The notes: generated from the letters alone by a model not told the origin. A stretch of DNA of 64,000 bases from Paraphysomonas bandaiensis (GCA_965644295.1 CBFFRP010000318.1:25404-89403), one strand, 5' to 3'. Counted from the first letter of the stretch, positions 31,944-44,066 are shown. Numbers and translations: made by a program.

Positions 31944-33482
31944 TTACATGTGGTGTAGGTGATAGGGTGAACTACTCGGTGCGTGGGATGCGTAGTCTAT
32001 ATTTTGTACCACACTCGAAGCATTATTAGCAGTAGTTTGGCGTTGAGACACTGCGTGATGCAAGTGATCACGGTGTGCGATATCCAGATGGGATATAGGG
32101 AAGAGAGGGATATTATTTGCAATTCCAATAGCATCTGTTGCCCAATTCGGCGTCTCAAAAGGGTATGGTGAATAATATGAAACGGGGACATGGGGTGGTT
32201 GACGAGAACGATAAGCAAAAGAATGCGGGTACAGGTACTCTGGATGAATTGGATACTCAGGCGGTGGGGTCCCGGAATTCCATGCAGCAGGACTTGACTC
32301 ACTCCCTGCGTGCAAAAGTTAAAACCAGAGGGTAGACACATTTGTTAAATATTAGATCCGCATTATTACCTCCATTGGAGTCTGCTTTATCATTGCCACT
32401 ATCGGCCCCTTGTGTCTCTGAATCTTCGGTATCTCCACCTTCACTCCGGAGGCGCCTGGCCGCCTGACGGCGACGTGCCTTCTCTTCTTGTAGACATCCT
32501 CGTCTTGGGGATACCCTGAAGTAACCGCAGTACGCACCGACACCGGTGCTATGTTGGAACGGACGCCCTTCAGAAGGAGGGCGATACTTCCCAAGTATAC
32601 CACACCTACTACATGCAGCAACCCATCCTACGATTATACAACACACAGTTAGCTCTATAAGATTATACTAGACTGAGAATATTATACCAATACTGCAAAA
32701 TGCAATACAATCTACACGTGCACCACAAATACTATTACAGTAAAGCACATGTGGCACAGTCGGACAGTGTTAGGGCAGACACAGTTACCTGTTTGCTGAG
32801 AGTGTGGTGATACTTTCGCATCATCTTTCTGCTTCTCATTTTTCTGTTCGCTCCTCTGTACTCGCCGTTTCTTTTTACCGCTCTTATCATCTGCAACACT
32901 AGCACCGTCCACGCATCGCTTGATACCCGATCGGCACTTGGGTCTCTCCCCATCACAAATGTTAGAGGTAGAGTTCTCACGGCATGTGTTTTCCGCCGAA
33001 GGCAGGGGGGCTTCGGTATCAGTAGCCTCTGAAACTTTAGACCGGACAACTTCTTTTGAGTCTAAAGGAATATCACCCCGCCCATCCCCACGAATATATC
33101 GTCTATAAGAATCCTCTTTCTGTCGACCTGTAGATTTACCTGGCTCATCCATATTTACATGTTGTTCCCGATAACGGGACGACGGGTGATGTATCCCTAA
33201 TTGTCGGTATGACGCCAGGAATTCATCTACAGACAACCCTGCAGAGCGAGCTGCCTCTTCGAGAGGTAGATGAGCCAATCTACGAATATGAGAGGCATCA
33301 GGTGGCAATGCAGAGGTTTGCGGGCAATCCACAGGTCTCTCTCGAGGTCCTGAATGAGTACATGAGACGCGAGAAGTGTGATGCCTCCTCATCCCCATCG
33401 ATTCAATTGGTGGAGTTTTCTGGAGTAAGAGAAGTGATGTAAGAGCGTCATCAACACCACTCTGCTGGTCACTATCATCCAT
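31944..33482 (-). CDS. RWP-RK-like transcription factor candidate, 437 aa, 3 exons
   Basis: Exons 32789-33482, 32370-32627 and 31944-32305; introns of 161 and 64 nt, both phase 1, total 1314 nt. Residues about 68-102 read LAHLPLEEAARSAGLSVDEF and end with RQLGIHHPSSRYRE. This matches the first half of the RWP-RK domain (HLPxxEAAxxLGVS...CRxLGI), but the RWPxRK core itself is replaced. A basic cluster, KSGKKKRRVQR, is a likely nuclear signal. Exon 2 has Cys pairs (CSRCG, YCGYF, GC) and a basic-acidic helix, EEKARRRQAARRLR. Exon 3 is rich in Pro, Tyr and His. RWP-RK proteins regulate nitrogen response and gametogenesis in plants and algae; the role here is unknown. Confidence 0.6.
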
Positions 33483-36400
33483 ATCAGTGTTTGCTGTGAT
33501 AGAGATGTGCTATACGTATATATTCATATGATGACTGTGTGTATGTATGTATGTGTATGTGTGTTACTGCAGACTGCAGGACACGTTGAGAGGATGTGAG
33601 TGTGTGTGAGGGGGTTGAGAGGAGGGTAATCAAGTGGGAAGAGTGTTGATATGAGATGCTCTCATATATGGTGTGAGGAGTTGCATGGAAATGACCATGA
33701 CACACAGAGCGTGTCTATTGCTGTATACATACATACACATACACGCACATACACACACATACCTCTCTATGTATGGACTATAGTATATGGGGATACACGT
33801 ATATGTATACATGCCTCTCTTTGTACCATTTATTGGACTGTGACGTCTACGTATATACAGCAGTATACCGTATACTCCACCATTGCTTCTAAGAATTCCA
33901 TTCCTAGAAATTGCATAAGGAGAGCTGCAATTTTCCTCTGCCCCAAACACACTCCCCTAAAAATTAACATTTTATCAGTCAAAAATGACTTCTATTTATA
34001 GAAAACCAGGATTTTTATATATTGGTACAGACTCTACTGTATATTTGCCTGTACAGTGGAGTGTCTTCACATCATAGCTATGAACTGTGGAGTATAGATG
34101 TACTTTAAAGCATATATATACAGTACAGTGTTATTTCCTGTATTGTCAAGTGTGTTTGAAAGCTCATCTTCTTATCAACCTATCAGATCAGATCACCATA
34201 CGACTGAAGCATACATACATACAGAGACAGTGTCCCTACAGAGCATGCTCATGTATCTTCATGTCGATCTAAAGCATCTGATCTGTATGAGAGTGCATTC
34301 ATTCATTGGGTACAACAACTCGTGCAGTTGATCTCTCATATGATCAAGTGGCACCCATTTTAAAAGGACGTAACGATTCTCTGTAGAATATTACGAGAAT
34401 TTTCTCTCAATGGAAACATAATCATGCTATGGAATGAAAAGATGATCGTACAGCGTACCCGATATTGTTTGAAGAGTGGAGGTCCCACTTCAAAGCAGCA
34501 GATGTGCCACGACCGTAGCTGGGAATCTATGTTCCATGTTCCATGTTCCATATTATAGCGGCCACTCAGTCATCCCGAATGAAGCGTCGTTTGCGTGGAG
34601 ATTACTTCATCGTTTTTTCTTTGTTGGTCGCAAAGTTTGTGGTAATTTTTTGAAACATTAACTCTGTCCCTTGCTCTCGAGGTGATATAGGACTGTGCTC
34701 CTTACAATCGATGAAGACTGGTACATCACATCGTGTGTATGTTCCCTACAGTGTGTTGCGCTGCTGTTAATATATGGTGTGCACCAAATGGCGAAACTGC
34801 AATGCATCTCGTCACTTGAATTAAGCAATGTTTTAATGAAGTTGACGATGGTATGTATGATGTAGATTTGTGGCAGCGGTGGGAGAAACGTGGTGCATAT
34901 TTGTATTGCTTTCGTGTGAATTATTTTTTCAATAAATATATTTTACAGTACTGCAATTAAATACCAAGCCGTGATATATACTATACTGATGAACCAATCT
35001 TAAAGCATTACAGCTACTGTGGAAAGTATAAAGCCAGAGTTATACGCTCAAAGATATCATATACATGATTCATGTTTCAAATATCAAATAAGAGGAGAGA
35101 CAATAGAAGAGTACACGTTAGGAAATTATTAAAAAGGGTTTTACTAAATTTTGTAGAATGAAAATTAAGGGAATGATGAATACTAGAGCATAGTTTAAAA
35201 GTTGTGAATTAATTTTATTACTTGTAACCATTACTTGCCTTGAATAATACAGTAGTTAGAGACAGTACTATATCACTTTGTTTGCTATGGCATACTGCAG
35301 TAAGTTTCAGAGCTATTTTGAACAATTAAAATCTGTATTTTGAGTTTTATCAATCACAACCGTTATCACATTGTGAATAATAAAGTAGAGTGAGAGACAG
35401 TGTCATTTCAAAATAGTTCATTACAGCTAGCTGCATGTATGTCACCAAAGATTTAATAATATTGATAGGTAGTAGTGAATGGCTGTAGCAAAAATAGGTC
35501 ATTTATGAAGCTGTAATGTACAAGAATAAGGATAAAGTAGTGAAGATTGTAGTATAATATGTGTTGAGTTCTGCCGTATGATGCAGTATATATTGTGCTA
35601 TTGAAGTGCGTTAATAGTGTGCAATAGGTGAAGTCAACTCGTAGGTTTAACGGGTGAGTAGAGTTTTACAAAGGAATTAAATTCAGTTACTGGCGTGCGA
35701 CTATATTAGATATAGGAGTGACTGGTGAACATATTATGATAAACATATGTTGCTGATAACAGATGTTTCATCAGATGTTACATGAATATGTCGTGGAGTG
35801 TTCAGATTGATAATTATATTTCTTACCTGAGAGTACATTGTGTTCAACAAAGCAAGGTTAAGGATTAATTGCAGAGCAAAGTTAACTTCAGTGAAATGTC
35901 CAATTCTAACATGGTAGCGAGTGATATATCGCATCATACTTCAGAACTCAGCAATATGAGAAGTAGATAGTAGTCATGATCATTTTTTGAAGTTTTGAGT
36001 AAAAAGATCATATATAGGGTTGGAAATTATCGGGACTATAGGGACATAAGGGCATCGCCCGAACAGTATTGAAGTTATCGTAGTATACATAGGAATTCTG
36101 TAGAGGGCAAAATTGGAGTGGATAGCAGGATGTTACAGAATTTTTATATGAATATTTTTAAAGGTCGAAAACTAACTGTATATTGCTGGGAAACTATTTA
36201 TAGTTTTAGCTATGTGGATTAGGTCCGCAGACTAGATGGAATTGGGTATTCACCTCGTCTAACAGGGGAGCATACTGTAGCCATAAATTCAAAAATTCAA
36301 ATGATGTATGTCTCACACTTCGTCGTCACAGTCGAATGAAAATTGGGCTGTTTCTGATGACCAAGTCCGGTGTAGCTCCATAGCAATCTTCATTTCATGG

Positions 36401-37077
36401 GAATCGAACCCCACAATCTTCGGATGAGCTAGGATGTGATCAGGAGCATCAGAAACCGACACTGCCAGCGAAGAATTTTATCATTTCTGTATGTTGCATT
36501 GGTTCTACGTCACCTGCTATTACCTCACGCTTCTGTAATGCGTAGCTATATGCCTGTAATGTGTAGTGTGTAGTTATAGGCCTGTAATGCGTAGCTATAT
36601 GCGAGTACAATTCATGACTAGGTTTAGTATTTAATACTATAATTGGCTAGATTGAGTCATTTATTGCTTTGACTAGGTTTTTACACCGAAAATAGTATGA
36701 CTAGGAAATTCAACCAAATTGACTAGGTTGAATAATATATCTCAAGAGCGTTTTTAGATATAACCAAAAAAATGTGGCTTATAAGCAATTCGATATATAG
36801 TTCTACGTTTGTAAATGATGAACGTGGGAGGCGTAAGAGACGACAGAGAAGTCACTACTTCATTTGATTGAAGTTATATATATTACTACTCCAGGTTCCA
36901 GGTAGTAATCGACAAAATGAACACACAGATAAGAAATTAATAGGCAAACAAACTATATTTGACAACTACAACAGCCTACACTAAACAAAACTTCAAAAAT
37001 AATCCGCAGTCATGCCAGCAGCAATATACGGTATACTCCATTTACTTTAATTCATTCTGTAATGGTGTGTGATATCA
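33483..37077. other. Intergenic, 3.6 kb, no gene seen
   Basis: AT-rich with short CA/TATG tracts (33541-33560, 33724-33765). A small tandem, CTGTAATGCGTAGCTATATG, occurs at 36533-36602. The dispersed repeat at 36605-36735 resembles 30530-30650. Only short frames without family resemblance were found on either strand. It is large enough to hide a non-coding RNA or an exon-poor gene that I cannot detect. Confidence 0.4.
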
Positions 37078-37785
37078 TTACAGGGTTATGTTATCATCTT
37101 CACCGCGGTCTGTTAACTCATTATCAAAAGGTATTATTTTAGAAGGATGGGGGGCTGGCATTGAATTAAAGGATCCACCAAAAATATTTGACTTCAAATA
37201 CCGAATCTCCTCTGCGGTAAAATTTGTGGAACCGCCAAAATTGTCATCAATATAATCATCTGGAATTTTATCTAACTTAAACGAAAAATTGTGGGATGAT
37301 TGCCGTGAAGTCATTCCCGAGCATGGAGTAATGGTGGAAATATTGGTAGATATATTCGAGGAAAGATAACTGGAAGACCCGCTATGTGAGGCCCGAAGTC
37401 CCAACATTGAGAAAGACACTCGCGACGGACTCATAAGAACCGATGGTGCCACATTCATGACAGATAAATTATCTATGGAGTCCGATATATCATCACCGGC
37501 ACTGGCAGGTGAATCATTTTGTTCGATTTCATTCTGTTCATGACCATTGTCTATATCCATATCTCTCTCAGTATCAGTTTCATTACTAACTCTGGGTGTT
37601 TTCTCTGAATATCGAGGTGAACACTTCTCACTTGTACACATATCTGTCGTAGTGCATCTCGATAGTGGTAAACTAGTGCGTAATTTATCAAAGTTTTTGA
37701 TTTTAACAGCACGGGAAACACTTTCGATTGGATCGGATGGATTCACAACAGAGTTTACAGTCATTTTGTTTCCACACTGGCCCAT
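37078..37785 (-). CDS. Hypothetical protein with N-myristoylation-type start, 235 aa
   Basis: Intronless frame from ATG at 37785. It begins MGQCGNK: Gly2 followed by a small/polar pattern with Cys4, which fits dual N-myristoylation and palmitoylation. The rest is hydrophilic, Ser/Asp/Asn-rich and probably disordered, with serine clusters (HSGSSSYLSSNISTNIS, SMLGLRASHSGSS) suited to phosphorylation. A more ordered, conserved-looking end reads FTAEEIRYLKSNIFGGSF. I recognise no family. Membrane-anchored signalling or scaffold role is only a guess from the N-terminus. It is divergent from the guanylate kinase gene, 646 bp apart. Confidence 0.6.
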   Translation of the reverse strand: MGQCGNKMTVNSVVNPSDPIESVSRAVKIKNFDKLRTSLPLSRCTTTDMCTSEKCSPRYSEKTPRVSNETDTERDMDIDNGHEQNEIEQNDSPASAGDDISDSIDNLSVMNVAPSVLMSPSRVSFSMLGLRASHSGSSSYLSSNISTNISTITPCSGMTSRQSSHNFSFKLDKIPDDYIDDNFGGSTNFTAEEIRYLKSNIFGGSFNSMPAPHPSKIIPFDNELTDRGEDDNITL

Positions 37786-38431
37786 ATTTTACAGACAGAA
37801 TTAGTGTGTGTGTCTATACAGTCATTTACAAGGGCATGTATGTAATCATAGCTATGTATATGTCTTAATGAAATGATGAGTGTGTTGAGCTCGATTAGAA
37901 CCTCCAGATGCTGCTTGAATTGTGTGTAATCGTGTTAATATATAGAGAGAGTGAACTGAGATCTATCTAGAATATGCTGCATGAGCGATAACATATGAAA
38001 CGATGCGTATGACAGCAGGAGTAGGGGGGGGATAGCAGGTACATGCAACTACAGACAAGTCTATGACTGCTATAGTATCGCACGGTAGGGGTAAGTGGGA
38101 GTAGATGTAAAGTATGAAAATATCCATATCATCCATTGGAATACGTTTTATAATACTGTATTTTTGTTTGGTAGAGTTGAGGTACGTACATGTTGAGGGA
38201 AATTGGGGAAATACTTCAACATTCACGTAGCTGTAACATGTACATCACCAGCAGCAGTGCATGGTCTATATAATGGGGTAAACAGTACGACTCTGATTGG
38301 AGTTCTGACTACTGTGTATGTAGTGAGCTGTGCTGGTGTTTCGAATATTTGAATAGAGATGCGGGCATATCTATACATTAACAGAATCAACCAAGAAACA
38401 TTGCTACAGGTGCTTACCACTACATCTACAT
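37786..38431. promoter_or_regulatory. Divergent intergenic region
   Basis: 646 bp between the myristoylation-type gene and guanylate kinase. AT-rich. Small minus-strand frames here show no family resemblance. Presumed promoters for both genes; no motif stands out. Confidence 0.3.
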
Positions 38432-39065
38432 ATGCCACGAGGTCTTCCATTTATAGTTGCTGCACCCAGTGGGGCAGGAAAGACTACACTAGTGAATAAT
38501 GCTCTATCAGAGTTGCAAAGCACTCACTCTATTGAACGCATGATTACATATACAACAAGGTGAGTATTGACCTCTATGACTTGTGATATGTAACTGACGA
38601 TACATCAGACCGATCCGTAAGAATGAAGTAAATGGAGTGGATTATCATTTTGTTGATAAGGAGAAATTTAAACATTTACAAAGTCAGAATTTCTTTTTTG
38701 AGGTTACTGAATACAATGACAACTGTTATGGGTCACCTAGAAGTTTAATTGATCAAACGAAAGAGGGGAAGTCTTTTCTTGCAATCACTGATCGCCCGGG
38801 AATTGTTTCTTACCGTAATTTATGTGATAAGATTGTAGCTATATGGATAAATCCACCATCAATTGAAGTCCTTTCTGAGCGCCTTATTGCACGAGGCAGT
38901 GAGACTGATGCTGGATTACAGAAGCGACTTAACCTTGCAACAGAAGAAATGCGTGCGGAGCAGGAGAACCCACTTTGCGAGTTCCACATCACCAATTTAG
39001 ATGTTTCAGATGCCACTATGGAGTTGGTCAATATTGTGAAGTCATCGCTGGCTGCAGAGTCTTAG
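38432..39065 (+). CDS. Guanylate kinase, 194 aa
   Basis: Exons 38432-38559 and 38609-39065, separated by a 49-nt intron (GTGAGT...CATCAG). The enzyme phosphorylates GMP or dGMP with ATP to give GDP or dGDP in nucleotide salvage. The P-loop PSGAGKTTL is at residues about 11-19. The GMP-binding block TTRPIRKNEVNGVDYHFV spans the splice site, which strongly supports the join. FEVTEYNDNCYGSP supplies the second GMP contact, and the LID region has SERLIARGSETD. Length is typical for the family (about 200). The N-terminus is short, so a cytosolic form is likely. Confidence 0.92.
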
Positions 39066-40582
39066 CTTTATAATTATCGAATACATTAGGTTGATAATAT
39101 ATAATTTTAGTAGCGTTTATATAGTTCAACTCGTGTAAGAGCGGGGTGCTGGTGTGGGCGAGGTGCCGTATTCAAGAAATGGTTATATTATCTATACTAT
39201 CATTACCAGAGCTACTTTCGAAAAATCTATTTGTTAATTACATCTATTTGTTAATGATGTCGTGAAAGATATATATATCTGTAGAGAAAAACTTCTATGT
39301 TATCTGTGGCTACATTACACCGTTACACAACCGCCAAGGACGTTAGAAGTTAGAGCCGATCATGTAATTTATGTTGCCTACAGTATTGTTATCTCTTAGC
39401 TCTTAGAAAAGGTCGCCTGAACCTTATGCACACAACTAAGTAAAATTAAAATTCCAAGTGTACAGTTGTACCCTACTTGTATTTACAATATTGCTGCCCT
39501 TTATTATAAACAAAAGCAAAATTACTTGAGTAGTTTCGTACAGATTACAGATTATATCCTAGTAGTATTCCTCCAAAGCACCTAAAATTGCATGTTTGTC
39601 GTTCATCTCTTTCTGTAAATATTCTTCCTGCAATTTATATTCTTGATTTATATATATGTCGTGTCGTGGTATCAGAGTTTACTCATTAAAAATAGAGTGG
39701 CTATGTTCACATGTTCACTATCATTGTGCTCAACTTAACATGAATTATAAACTGGAGCTCCTCACTACATATTTTATATAATTTGATATGATAACTACAA
39801 AACTTCAAAACGGAAGTGAATAACTGTGCGTTACTCAATGAACTAGCTGGAAAGAGACCTACTTTGTGGTGAAGTATGCATCCGTATATATATGCTGCTT
39901 CAATAGATCTTTAAGTGCTAACAAGCTTGAGTAACCATTACTCTAAAAAAATGAATACTCTATTAACTATAAATCAGCTTATTCGGATTGGGACAAATTT
40001 CTACAAGGAGTTACATTCTCTCTATATCTATAACTGTAAATACTACACATCACATTCATACTGATATAGCATGAAATTAGCGATATTGGATATTGGGACG
40101 AGTGGAAGTAGGACTATCGTGCATAGTAGAAAACATCATTGCATAAAAGGGACTTGGGAGAATAGGCCGACTCCGAGTGAGCAAGAGTGTGCATGCAAGG
40201 TGGATACAATGGACACAATGGACAGTTCAACTGAAAGCTGGATTATATACACTGTACTCTGTAATACGGTATCATCTGCTGCACTGCTGTGCTTCGTACA
40301 CAGCGCATTCTATAGTACATATATAATGTATGTGTAGACTGCTGCTGTACTGCACTATTACGTATATGTGTACACTATATTCTGTACTCTGCAGCTATAT
40401 GGTACAGCTCTATGTGTACAGCAGTACTGCACTGTACTGCACTACTCTATACTACGTCGACTATACTATACTATACTATGGTGTGCCCTGTAGATAGCAG
40501 ACACATACATACACTCCTTGCTATCCCCTCGTATATACCCCTCCATATAGTACATTAACCAACCCACCACCATCCACACACC
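39066..40582. other. Intergenic, 1.5 kb, no gene called
   Basis: AT-rich. An 88-codon frame at 40071-40337 (starting MKLAILDIGTSGSR) has no convincing family match beyond a vague FGGY/actin-like start, and its second half is hydrophobic low-complexity, so it is not called. The CSTF promoter region (40380-40580) is rich in CTGTACT and CTATACT repeats. Confidence 0.4.
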
Positions 40583-41600
40583 ATGGGGGAAAAACACGAT
40601 GTCTTCGTTGGCAATCTTGCTTATAATACCACACCAGAAAACCTTCAGGAAATATTCTCTAAGGTGGGCAATGTATCGAATATACGCATAGTCACAGACA
40701 GAGAGACGGGTCGACCTAAAGGCTATGGGTTTGTTGAATATGAAGATGCTGCAACAGCATTAAGTGCTATTAGAAATTTAGATTCACATGAATTGCATGG
40801 ACGGAAGGTGAGGGACGTGTGTTTACTATAGGAGATATACGTGTATATATTTGTATGTTATGAGTGGTATGTGTGTGCTATATGAGTAACGTTATCAGGG
40901 GGTGTATATTTACTATGTTATGTATATAGTGTGTGCTATGTGAGTAACACTATGTTTACGCAGTTACGAGTGAGCTATTCCAACAATAGCAATTTGAAAG
41001 ATGTTGCGCGGCAGATGGGACAAGTCGTGCATGATAGCTACCAGTCAGGTATGTGTAGTATATTTATTATTTGCTGGCTTTTATATATGAATAGGAAGTG
41101 CATGTGCGAAAGATGCAGAGTCTGTTGTGGGAAGTCTGAAACTTCATGAAGCGTATGATATATTAGATGCCATGAAGCGCATTGTAGAGGAGGATAAAGG
41201 GGAGAGAGCCAAGAGTATTCTGGAGGCACACCCACAGCTAGTGAACGCTCTGCTGCTTATCCAGGTGACAGTGAAACTCAATATGTGGTGCTGAATTAAC
41301 GCACGTTGACTCTCAATTATATAGAAACGCTTGGGAATGGTAGTATCATCTTCGCTGCTCTCGGGGGATGATGCAGAGGGAATGGACGTCGGGGACAGTG
41401 CACCGGAAGCGACTGCTGCACCAGATGCCCAACCTGGAACCCAACCATCTAATCCCCAAACACAGCACCAGCAGCATCTGTTTCAGCAAGTTATGCGTAT
41501 GAGCGACGAAGATTTAGCGAAGCTCACTCCTGAGGGAAGACAGCGGATGCTTGCTCTCAAAGAGCAACTTATGGGCGCGGCAGGGAGTGGGCAGACGTAG
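40583..41600 (+). CDS. Cleavage stimulation factor 64-kDa subunit-like (CstF-64 / Rna15-like), 251 aa
   Basis: Four exons: 40583-40807, 40964-41048, 41095-41264, 41325-41600; phases agree. Residues 6-80 are an RRM with RNP2 VFVGNLAY and RNP1 KGYGFVEY. The middle matches the CstF-64 hinge (DILDAMKRIVEEDKGERAKS, then HPQLVNALLLIQ), which binds CstF-77 and symplekin. The last about 35 residues (VMRMSDEDLAKLTPEGRQRM followed by ALKEQLMG) match the C-terminal three-helix domain that contacts Pcf11. It binds GU-rich downstream elements in mRNA 3'-end cleavage in the nucleus. At 251 residues it lacks the long Pro/Gly-rich and MEARA repeat region of animal CstF-64, and is closer to yeast Rna15 in size. 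Confidence 0.88.
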
Positions 41601-42399
41601 TCGTGTGATAAAGCGATAGTAAGAGAAATAATAAGTGGTGTGTATATAGTACAAAAGAGAAGGTGTGCTGATAGTTAATGCGCGAAAAAGGGCATAGTAG
41701 CAGTTGCGGTGTTTCAAAGTAATGATAAAAATATGGTTGATGATACTTGTTTCAACCACTATGATGTAGATACAGATACTGAGTGTATTTACCTATGTAC
41801 TTATTTACCTATGTATTTCTTCCTGAGATCGCTGCAGGAAAGACAAAAAGAAAAAACTGACAACTGTGTGATATCGGTAATTAAAAATTACTTCGAAACA
41901 AGAAAGCATTACAAGTAATAGAATATGGCTTAGTTTTTATAAAAATCAAATAAATGGACGCCAGGGTATTGACTTTTAACATTCTGTTAGTTTATATAAA
42001 AGTTATGTCGTTAGACTAGGTAGATTATTATTATTGCATAGGAGATTGTGCGTTGTCATAAAAAAGGTAAAACATATCGACAACATAATGTTATATGTTA
42101 TATATCTTTCATGTCTACCACTGATATACTTCCGTATCTTGAATAGTCATGATACTTATGTTTCACAGTTATAGCTATATAGTATTTTTGACTACGTAGT
42201 ACAGTTTTTCACATTATATTTAACGTCTTAGAGAAACATAAGTATTCCAACATTCCAACATAACAAAAGCCAGTGGATGTATTCGAATAAACAGTGCCAA
42301 AATTAGTTAGTATTGCCGTATTATCCATACAAATACACCAACATGCAGTCCTCAACAAATCCACAGCCATTAAACAAATACACGTCAAAAATAATACAA
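41601..42399. other. Intergenic between convergent genes, nothing seen
   Basis: About 800 bp separate the CstF-64-like stop from the end of the dehydrogenase gene. AT-rich, presumed 3' UTRs and terminator signals. No feature recognised. Confidence 0.4.
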
Positions 42400-43626
42400 T
42401 TACTTGTTGAATAATCCGAGCTGTTTGGCAGCTAGATCCTTCATTATTTCTGTAGAGCCACCACCTATCTCCAGTACCTTGGTCTCTCTGTAAAGCCGCT
42501 CAACCATATGCCCCCGTATAAACCCACTTCCACCCATTACTTGGACTGCAGCATTGGCACAGAAGTGAAAACACTCTGTGCAAACGTTCTTCAACATTGA
42601 TATGTCAGCCACGCAGTCTTCCCCTCTGGAGTACTTCTCAAGAACAGTGTTCAAATAAGCTTCTGCTGCAGAAGCTTTGGTCACCATATCAACAATTAAG
42701 TGTCGCATTGCTTGATGTTCAATAAGACGTTTTCCAAAAGTTTTTCTTTGTCCTGCATATTCAGAAGCTTGCTTAATCAGTTCTTTCGAAAAATAGACAC
42801 ACTGTCCAGCAATGAATATTCTCTCCCCATTAAAGTTTTTCATGACCCATGAGAAGCCTTTATTCTCTTCCCCAAGAAGGTTAGAAGCGGGGACCCGACA
42901 GTTATCAAAGTGCAACGTAGCAGTGTCAGAGCATAACCACCCCATTTTATCCAAGCGTGTACGAGTAAAGCCTGGGGTATCTCGCTCAACAAGAAGAAGG
43001 GAAACTCCACTCGCTCCAGGTCCACCAGTGCGAACAGCCAATGTAAAGTACTCCGCTTGCATGCCTGACGTAATAAAAGTTTTTTCGCCATTCAGTATAT
43101 ATTCATGCCCATCTCTACGAGCGGTAGTGGTCAAATTTGCCACGTCAGAACCCCCACCCGGTTCTGTAATACCAAGTGCACAAACAGATGTCCCTGCGAG
43201 AACCTCAGTTGCAACTTTCTTCGCAAGTTCCGGTCGAGCAAGTGCAATCACCGGATGAAGTGATATACTTAGTGTACACAAAGAAGCAATCAGTCCCCCT
43301 GATCCAGCTCGACATAGCTCTTCTACTACAATCATGTTAGCTCTTAAGTCTTTACTATCATTCCCTAAACCACCAAACTCAACTGGAAATCCAGGAGCCA
43401 ATACACCGATATCAGCCGCTTGTTTATAGAGGTATCGTGGAAGTATTCCATCTTCTTCCCATTTGTTTATATTGGGAGTTATTTCTTTAGCCACCCATCG
43501 CCTAATAGAGTCTCGAAAGGCTGTTAGTTGTGAGATATCGGGGCTGCTGGAGTAGGCAGAGGAGGGTAGGAGGACTGGTCGGAGGAGATGGAGAGAGGAG
43601 AAGGATGTTCGTTTGATTAGAGGCAT
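42400..43626 (-). CDS. Mitochondrial-type acyl-CoA dehydrogenase, 408 aa
   Basis: FAD enzyme that oxidises acyl-CoA to trans-2-enoyl-CoA and passes electrons to ETF. The first about 28 residues (MPLIKRTSFSSLHLLRPVLL...) look like a mitochondrial presequence. The acyl-CoA dehydrogenase signature GITEPGGGSD is at 152-161 and the FAD-binding GQRKTFGKRL at about 292-301. The C-terminal motif reads LEIGGGSTEIMKD (386-398), with Gly where short/medium-chain enzymes have the catalytic Glu. E268 in NGERIFIAG aligns with the Glu used by isovaleryl- and long-chain enzymes. Substrate is therefore probably branched or long-chain, but cannot be fixed from sequence alone. Length is standard; intronless. 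Confidence 0.9.
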   Translation of the reverse strand: MPLIKRTSFSSLHLLRPVLLPSSAYSSSPDISQLTAFRDSIRRWVAKEITPNINKWEEDGILPRYLYKQAADIGVLAPGFPVEFGGLGNDSKDLRANMIVVEELCRAGSGGLIASLCTLSISLHPVIALARPELAKKVATEVLAGTSVCALGITEPGGGSDVANLTTTARRDGHEYILNGEKTFITSGMQAEYFTLAVRTGGPGASGVSLLLVERDTPGFTRTRLDKMGWLCSDTATLHFDNCRVPASNLLGEENKGFSWVMKNFNGERIFIAGQCVYFSKELIKQASEYAGQRKTFGKRLIEHQAMRHLIVDMVTKASAAEAYLNTVLEKYSRGEDCVADISMLKNVCTECFHFCANAAVQVMGGSGFIRGHMVERLYRETKVLEIGGGSTEIMKDLAAKQLGLFNK

Positions 43627-44066
43627 GATTGTGGGTATATGAGAGTGAGAGGTGTGTTACATAAGTATGCATAGATACAATGATACACCCAACTGCCTCT
43701 AGCTCTACAGTACTGTACTATGGGTATGCCTGTATGTGTACAACCATACCATACACAACATAGCTGCAGTTTCCCAGTGCATACTGTATGTAGATATGCA
43801 CTGTATGTGTATATAGCAGCCAATTACATACACATATCCTGATTTTTGAGGTGAAAAAGCAGCCTTTTTTCGTAGTTTGTATGCATAGCAGCACCAGTAT
43901 GTGTATAGACTGCTAAAAAACTCCTAATTTTGAGTTCATTTGTACGATGAAGGACACACAGTTCCACCGTAGCTATAGATACCCAGCCCAGTCCACCATA
44001 CATACATATATATGAGAACACAGAGCCTCTGCTCTAGTAGATCTCCATAACAATCAACATAATAGC
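43627..44066. promoter_or_regulatory. Divergent intergenic region
   Basis: 440 bp between the dehydrogenase and Nudix ATGs. At 43840-43950 it carries T/A-run boxes (CCTGATTTTTGAGG, AAAAAGCAGCC, CTAAAAAACTCC) like those upstream of other gene pairs here. ORFs in it are not credible. Confidence 0.4.

Noticed and set aside
34087-34661. Short plus-strand frames that could be exons of a small gene
   Set aside because: No consistent intron borders, domain or start context; stops interrupt each candidate.
36370-36480. tRNA-like T-arm (GTGGG-TTCGATT-CCCAT) on the minus strand
   Set aside because: No matching D arm, anticodon arm or acceptor stem could be paired upstream.
40071-40337. 88-codon frame starting MKLAILDIGTSGSR
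   Set aside because: The start resembles FGGY/actin-type phosphate-1 motifs, but nothing follows that fits; the tail is low-complexity and no exon continuation was found.
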